DNA of 64,000 nucleotides, from the NCBI RefSeq assembly GCF_900111105.1, contig NZ_FOGC01000001.1, positions 534,519 to 598,518 on the forward strand. Reading direction: 5' to 3'. The translations under genes were made by a program, and so were the position numbers. How positions within the stretch are numbered: position 1 is the stretch's first letter; every line of letters begins with the position of its first letter. Below are positions 60,069 to 64,000 of the stretch, one piece after another. The stretch is from Rosenbergiella nectarea. GTDB lineage: Bacteria; Pseudomonadota; Gammaproteobacteria; Enterobacterales; Enterobacteriaceae. The notes below the pieces were generated by a model. That model did not search any database. It had not been told where the DNA came from and saw nothing but the letters and a program-made list of their open reading frames with translations.

Positions 60069-60887
60069 TTACCAGCCTTTAATGGCACCACCGTTAAAAA
60101 TTTTATTAGCGGCTTGTTCAACCTGTTCTGATTGATAAGCTTTGATAAATTTCTTAACGTTATCGGCATCTTTATTGTCTTCGCGGGCCACAATAAGATT
60201 AGAATAAGGTGAGTCTTTATCTTCAGTGAACAAGCCATCCTTCACGGGGGTTAAGCCGATCTGGCTAGCAAAGGTCGTGTTGATGACGGCGATAGCAATT
60301 TTATTGTCGTCTAATGAGCGTGGAAGCTGTGGGGCTTCCAGTTCGACAATCTTCAGATTTTTAGGGTTCTCTGTAATATCCAAAGAAGTGGGCAGTAGAC
60401 CAACATCGTCTTTTAATTTAATTAATCCGACTTTTTGTAATAACAGCAATGAACGTCCCAAATTCGTCGGATCGTTAGGTACCGCAATTTGAGCACCATC
60501 TTGCAGTTGGTCTAAAGATTTGATCTTTTTGGAATAACCTGCAATAGGATAAATAAAGGTTTTCGCTACCGAAGTAATTTTGTATCCGCGATCTTTAATC
60601 TGCTGATCCAAATAAGGTTTATGCTGGAAGGCATTGGCATCAATATCGCCTTTGCTCAACGCTTCGTTAGGCAGAACATAGTCAGTGAACGGGACGAGTT
60701 CAACATCAAGGTGATATTGATCTTTCGCAACTTTTTGAGCGACCTCTGCCACTTGTTGTTCAGAGCCGGCAATGACCCCCACTTTAATATGGTTAGGATC
60801 TTGTTGCGTTTTTTGGTCACAGCCAACTAAAGCTAATGTTGCAACAACCGCGCTGAGAGTGGCTAATTTTTTTAACGTAAAAGTCAT
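60069..60887 (-). CDS. metQ: D-methionine-binding lipoprotein MetQ
   Basis: MetQ is the substrate-binding lipoprotein of the MetNIQ methionine importer. It has 272 residues with lipobox LVGC and acylated Cys at 23. The NlpA-family core with KVGVIAGSEQQVAEVAQKVA, NEALSKGDIDANAFQHKPYL, VPNDPTNLGRSLLLLQKVGLI and the C-terminal NGGAIKGW is intact. It is last in the metNIQ operon. Confidence 0.97.
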   Translation of the reverse strand: MTFTLKKLATLSAVVATLALVGCDQKTQQDPNHIKVGVIAGSEQQVAEVAQKVAKDQYHLDVELVPFTDYVLPNEALSKGDIDANAFQHKPYLDQQIKDRGYKITSVAKTFIYPIAGYSKKIKSLDQLQDGAQIAVPNDPTNLGRSLLLLQKVGLIKLKDDVGLLPTSLDITENPKNLKIVELEAPQLPRSLDDNKIAIAVINTTFASQIGLTPVKDGLFTEDKDSPYSNLIVAREDNKDADNVKKFIKAYQSEQVEQAANKIFNGGAIKGW

Positions 60888-60919
60888 GGGATTTCCTTAA
60901 TTATTATCGAGACAAATTA

Positions 60920-61573
60920 CTATCTATGAGTGACGAGCCTAACAACACGATCGCCGATAAGTTGGATCAGATAGACCAAAATAACCAGCAATACCAAAAC
61001 CGTATTCATGATTGTCGCATTATAGCCAATATAACCATATTGGATACCAATTTGCCCTAAACCGCCTGCTCCAACAGCGCCGCCCATGGCAGAGTAGCCC
61101 ACCAAGGTGATCAGTGTGATGGTTGCAGCATTAATAAGCCCCGGCAACGCTTCAGGTAAAAGAACCTTACGAATAATTTGTAGGGGTGTCGCGCCCATTG
61201 AACGTGATGCCTCAATTAAGCCAGACGGGAGTTCAAGCAGGGCATTCTCTACCATACGGGCAATAAAAGGTGCTGCACCAATCGTTAAAGGAACTATTGC
61301 TGCTTGTAGTCCTATTGAAGTCCCTACCAGCGCGCGGGTGAAGGGGATCATCCAGACAAGTAAGATAATGAAAGGGACTGATCTAAAAATATTCACTACT
61401 GCAGAGATAATGCGGTAAAGCGTTTGGCTCTCTTTTATCTGCCCAGGACGAGTAATATAAAGAAGTACGCCAACTGGTAAACCAATGACAAATCCAAAGA
61501 AGCCTGAGACAAAAGTCATGACTAAGGTTTCCCAAATACCGCCCGCTAGAAGCCAAATCATTGCCTCAGACAT
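60920..61573 (-). CDS. metI: Methionine ABC transporter permease MetI
   Basis: This 217-residue inner-membrane permease has five predicted transmembrane segments and the ATPase-coupling EAA loop ([35 protein letters not shown] region, about 105-140). It overlaps the end of metN by eight bases, showing translational coupling. It transports L- and D-methionine with MetN and MetQ. Confidence 0.97.
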   Translation of the reverse strand: MSEAMIWLLAGGIWETLVMTFVSGFFGFVIGLPVGVLLYITRPGQIKESQTLYRIISAVVNIFRSVPFIILLVWMIPFTRALVGTSIGLQAAIVPLTIGAAPFIARMVENALLELPSGLIEASRSMGATPLQIIRKVLLPEALPGLINAATITLITLVGYSAMGGAVGAGGLGQIGIQYGYIGYNATIMNTVLVLLVILVYLIQLIGDRVVRLVTHR

Positions 61574-62597
61574 AACCTAACACCTCTGTTTTAACTTGTT
61601 TTTGTTGTAGCCACTCAATGGCTTGTTGACACCTTTCTTGTTCGCCCGCAATTTCAGTAAGCATAATGCCGAATTTGACTCCACCGGCGTAATCCATCTG
61701 CGCGCTAATAATGTTGCAGTCAACATTGAAGCGACGTGAAATATCAGACAATAGCGGTGCGTCAACGGATTGCCCGGTAAACTCAAGTCTAATGAGAGGA
61801 ACTCTACCTGCCTCAGCCATGTGGGTTAGGCGCTGTTGATAGTCCTCAGGAATATCGAGATGAAGGGTCGATTGAATAAATTGCTGCGCTAAAGGCGTTT
61901 TCGGATGAGAGAAAACCTCACTCACTTTATCATTCTCGATCAACTCACCTTTACTGATCACTGCTACTTGGTCGCAGATGCGTTTGACGACATCCATCTC
62001 ATGGGTAATTAGCAGGATAGTGATCCCTAAACGGCGGTTTATATCTTTGAGTAATTCTAAGATAGAACGCGTTGTAGCCGGATCGAGTGCGCTGGTGGCT
62101 TCATCGCAGAGTAACACTTTCGGGTCGCAGGCCAGTGCACGTGCAATCGCGACACGTTGTTTTTGCCCTCCCGATAGATTTGCAGGGCGAGCATCGTGTT
62201 TATCCGCCAGTCCGACAAGTTCGAGTAGTTCGGTTACGCGCTTTTTTATGTCAGCTTTAGAATGGTTTTCCAGCTCAAGTGGCAACGCTACGTTACCGAA
62301 AACCGTACGAGAATTGAGTAAGTTAAAATGTTGGAAAATCATCCCAATTTCACGCCGAGCTAAAGTTAACTCATGGGCATTTAAAGTGGTGAGATCACGA
62401 CCTCCCACTATCACTCTACCGGAGGTCGGTCGTTCAAGAAGATTGACGCAACGTATAAGGGTACTTTTTCCCGCTCCTGATGCACCAATCACGCCATAAA
62501 TTTGCCCCTGAGGGACATGAAGCGTGACATCCCTTAAGGCTGGTATAGTCAGATTTCCCTGTAGAAATCGCTTAGTTATATTCTCGAGTTTTATCAT
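61566..62597 (-). CDS. metN: Methionine ABC transporter ATP-binding protein MetN
   Basis: MetN is the ATPase of the methionine importer. It has 343 residues, as in E. coli. Walker [10 protein letters not shown] lies near 38-46, signature LSGGQ near 140, Walker B ends [11 protein letters not shown], and the C-terminal C2 (ACT-like) domain, which in E. coli binds methionine and inhibits the transporter, ends EVLGYV. The ATG at 62597 gives MIKLENITK; the upstream in-frame ATG at 62645 would lie between the promoter and this start and is less likely. The Shine-Dalgarno is weak for either. Confidence 0.94.
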   Translation of the reverse strand: MIKLENITKRFLQGNLTIPALRDVTLHVPQGQIYGVIGASGAGKSTLIRCVNLLERPTSGRVIVGGRDLTTLNAHELTLARREIGMIFQHFNLLNSRTVFGNVALPLELENHSKADIKKRVTELLELVGLADKHDARPANLSGGQKQRVAIARALACDPKVLLCDEATSALDPATTRSILELLKDINRRLGITILLITHEMDVVKRICDQVAVISKGELIENDKVSEVFSHPKTPLAQQFIQSTLHLDIPEDYQQRLTHMAEAGRVPLIRLEFTGQSVDAPLLSDISRRFNVDCNIISAQMDYAGGVKFGIMLTEIAGEQERCQQAIEWLQQKQVKTEVLGYV

Positions 62598-62664
62598 TAT
62601 AGTATTTTTACTTAGTGTAATTATGCCGCTGAAGTATGGGACCAAAATAAATTGGTGATTAGCC

Positions 62665-62695
62665 GGATGTTAAGCTATCTAGACGGCTAAATCAA
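62665..62695 (-). promoter_or_regulatory. metNIQ promoter with overlapping MetJ boxes
   Basis: On the minus strand TTGATT (62695-62690) and TAACAT (62672-62667) are 17 bp apart. The spacer consists mainly of tandem 8-mers matching the AGACGTCT met box: AGCCGTCT (7/8) and AGATAGCT (5/8), with a weaker third unit overlapping the -10. This is where a MetJ repressor would block RNA polymerase when S-adenosylmethionine is high. Confidence 0.75.
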
Positions 62696-62919
62696 TCCGG
62701 CCTTCTTATCCTATGTAGAAAAGGCGCATTAATTTCCATTCCTCTTCATCATATATAGAAGGGAATGAAGGAAAACCGTTTTGGTAGCCTTACTAAAGGC
62801 AAAAGTACGATAGAGATATTTCACCTGATTTGAGGAAATGCAACGAAGTAAAGACAGTGATCATTAGATGGGGTTCGTGCGATAATGAATCCTTGACTGA
62901 AATGGAGTAATTTTTTGTT
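62696..62919. other. Spacer between the metN promoter and gmhB
   Basis: No gene, tRNA or clear repeat is seen. Together with the metN leader this fills a 322-bp gene-free gap. Confidence 0.4.
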
Positions 62920-63474
62920 ATGAAACCCGCAATTTTTTTAGACCGTGATGGGACGATTAATCTCGATCATGGTTATGTACACCTTAGTGATGACTTTCAA
63001 TTTATTGATGGTGTGATCGACGCAATGGTTGAGTTAAAAAAGATGGGTTACCTACTCGTTCTCATTACTAATCAGTCAGGGATTGCAAGGGGGCTATTCA
63101 CGGAAGACCAATTTATGCATTTAACAGAATGGATGGACTGGTCACTCGCGGATAGAGGTGTCGACTTGGATGGTATCTATTTCTGCCCTCACCATCCGCA
63201 AGCGATTGTTGAAGAGTATCGACAAGATTGTGAGTGTCGCAAGCCGAAAGCAGGAATGTTTGTCGATGCGCAAGCTCAGCTCGATATCGATATGAGTGCT
63301 TCTTACATGGTTGGAGATAAAAAGGAAGACATGCTGGCAGCCTTGGCTGCGGGTGTAGGCCATAAAGTACTGGTAAGAACAGGTAAGGACGTTACGCCGA
63401 AAAGTGAATCTGCGGCAGATGCAGTGATGAATAGCCTTGCTGACCTACCCAAATATCTCGCAAATAAGCAGTAA
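62920..63474 (+). CDS. gmhB: D-glycero-beta-D-manno-heptose 1,7-bisphosphate 7-phosphatase
   Basis: GmhB removes the 7-phosphate in ADP-heptose synthesis for the lipopolysaccharide core. It has 184 residues. The HAD motif FLDRDGT places the nucleophile Asp at 8 and the acid Asp at 10; motif II is ITNQSG, and the late motif [12 protein letters not shown] holds the metal Asp. The zinc-binding loop CPHHP...CECRKP is present. It lies next to the rRNA operon as in E. coli. Confidence 0.96.
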   Translation: MKPAIFLDRDGTINLDHGYVHLSDDFQFIDGVIDAMVELKKMGYLLVLITNQSGIARGLFTEDQFMHLTEWMDWSLADRGVDLDGIYFCPHHPQAIVEEYRQDCECRKPKAGMFVDAQAQLDIDMSASYMVGDKKEDMLAALAAGVGHKVLVRTGKDVTPKSESAADAVMNSLADLPKYLANKQ

Positions 63475-63513
63475 TTGCTGGCTTTATCAGCATGGTGCTT
63501 GAACTTTGAACGC

Positions 63514-63543
63514 TTGAGCATTTTTTTTTAAAAAAATGCTCAA
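63514..63543. repeat. Long A/T-centred palindrome upstream of rrn P1
   Basis: Arms TTGAGCATTTTTTT and AAAAAAATGCTCAA (14 bp, perfect) flank two central T. It ends seven bases before the P1 -35, so it covers roughly -70 to -41 relative to the expected start. It may combine the end of gmhB transcription with the UP-element of P1. Confidence 0.75.
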
Positions 63544-63549
63544 AGGGTA

Positions 63550-63577
63550 TTGCGCCTTTTTCTGAACTCCCTATAAT
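63550..63577 (+). promoter_or_regulatory. rRNA operon promoter P1
   Basis: TTGCGC (63550-63555) and a perfect TATAAT (63572-63577) are separated by 16 bp, the spacing of enterobacterial rrn P1, followed by the GC-rich discriminator GCGC. Such promoters are repressed by ppGpp with DksA, whose gene lies in this window. Confidence 0.85.
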
Positions 63578-63666
63578 GCGCATCCACTGACACGGCAAAG
63601 CACGATACGCAGCGCGGTGACAGGGACTGGAGCGATTCGGTCCAGGAGAAAAAACAAAAACAATGA

Positions 63667-63694
63667 TTGACTCCTGAAGTGAAGCGAGTAATAT
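63667..63694 (+). promoter_or_regulatory. rRNA operon promoter P2
   Basis: TTGACT (63667-63672) and TAATAT (63689-63694) are 16 bp apart, about 117 bp downstream of P1, as in E. coli rrn operons. Confidence 0.8.
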
Positions 63695-63734
63695 ACGCCA
63701 CCTCGCGACAACGAGTTAAAACGTTGATTCGCAA

Positions 63735-63747
63735 TGCTCTTTAACAA
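63735..63747 (+). promoter_or_regulatory. rrn leader boxA antitermination site
   Basis: TGCTCTTTAACAA is the boxA element that loads NusB-S10 and allied factors for rRNA antitermination. It is followed by the conserved leader sequence leading to 16S. Confidence 0.88.
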
Positions 63748-63878
63748 TTTATCAGACAATCTGTGTGGGCACTCGCAGGATTGATATCACAAAAAAACTT
63801 TGTAGTATCAAGTCTTGAAGAGTGACACTGAAAATTCATTTACGAATAACAGAATAATTTCTTTGAGCATCAAACTTT

Positions 63879-64000
63879 AAATTGAAGAGTTTGATCATGG
63901 CTCAGATTGAACGCTGGCGGCAGGCCTAACACATGCAAGTCGAACGGTAACAGAGAGTAGCTTGCTACTCTGCTGACGAGTGGCGGACGGGTGAGTAATG
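63879..64000 (+). rRNA. rrs: 16S ribosomal RNA, 5' end (partial)
   Basis: The sequence begins AAATTGAAGAGTTTGATC and continues through the universal 27F primer region, the V1 hairpin (AGAGAGTAGCTTGCTACTCT) and GGCGGACGGGTGAGTAATG. It runs off the window edge. By position it corresponds to the E. coli rrnH operon. Confidence 0.97.

Overview
This window is a stretch of chromosome from a gammaproteobacterium of the order Enterobacterales. Nearly every protein is a close, full-length match to the Escherichia coli set, and gene order follows the E. coli K-12 segment from lpd to the rrnH rRNA operon. The visible 16S start is enterobacterial. The sequence is moderately AT-leaning. I cannot fix the genus; a member of Erwiniaceae or a relative with fewer accessory genes would fit. 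I see no prophage, insertion sequence, CRISPR array or tRNA gene.

Layout. 1-4066: end of lpd, acnB, yacL and yacC. 4207-6502: copper oxidase cueO behind a CueR-type promoter, then hpt. 6997-8690: ABC exporter yadGH. 8738-15321, minus strand: panC-panB, folK-pcnB, gluQRS, dksA, sfsA-thpR. 15411-20451: helicase hrpB and peptidoglycan synthase mrcB. 20515-25221: hemL, erpA, a divergent LysR regulator/PRISE-like reductase pair (the one clearly accessory locus), and mtnN. 25317-28884: dgt, degP behind a sigma-E-like promoter, and a cspA-type cold-shock gene with a long thermosensor-type leader. 28991-33880, minus strand: yaeH, dapD, glnD, map. 34251-53744: the large essential cluster rpsB-tsf-pyrH-frr-dxr-uppS-cdsA-rseP-bamA-skp-lpxD-fabZ-lpxA-lpxB-rnhB-dnaE-accA, covering translation, isoprenoid and phospholipid synthesis, outer-membrane assembly, lipid A synthesis, DNA replication and fatty-acid initiation. 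53813-62597: yaeR, tilS, rof, yaeQ, arfB, proS, trmO, rcsF and metNIQ, the last with a visible MetJ-box promoter. 62920-64000: gmhB, then the rrn promoters P1/P2, boxA and the 5' part of 16S rRNA.

Compared with the E. coli K-12 order, these genes are missing from their usual places: yacH, speD-speE, gcd, can, panD, the yad fimbrial genes, fhuACDB, clcA, yadS, btuF, cdaR, ldcC, yaeP and nlpE. The segment reads as a streamlined version of the locus. Gained relative to E. coli are the LysR/SDR pair and the cspA gene.

No wholly new system is evident. The points most worth a second look are the conserved AUU start of pcnB, loss of one catalytic HxTx motif in ThpR, the LysR/PRISE pair, the cspA leader beside degP, a readable set of regulatory promoters (CueR, sigma-E, MetJ), and a long A/T palindrome at the rrn P1 UP-element position. 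Start codons were chosen from Shine-Dalgarno spacing and known family N-termini; many are GTG or TTG.
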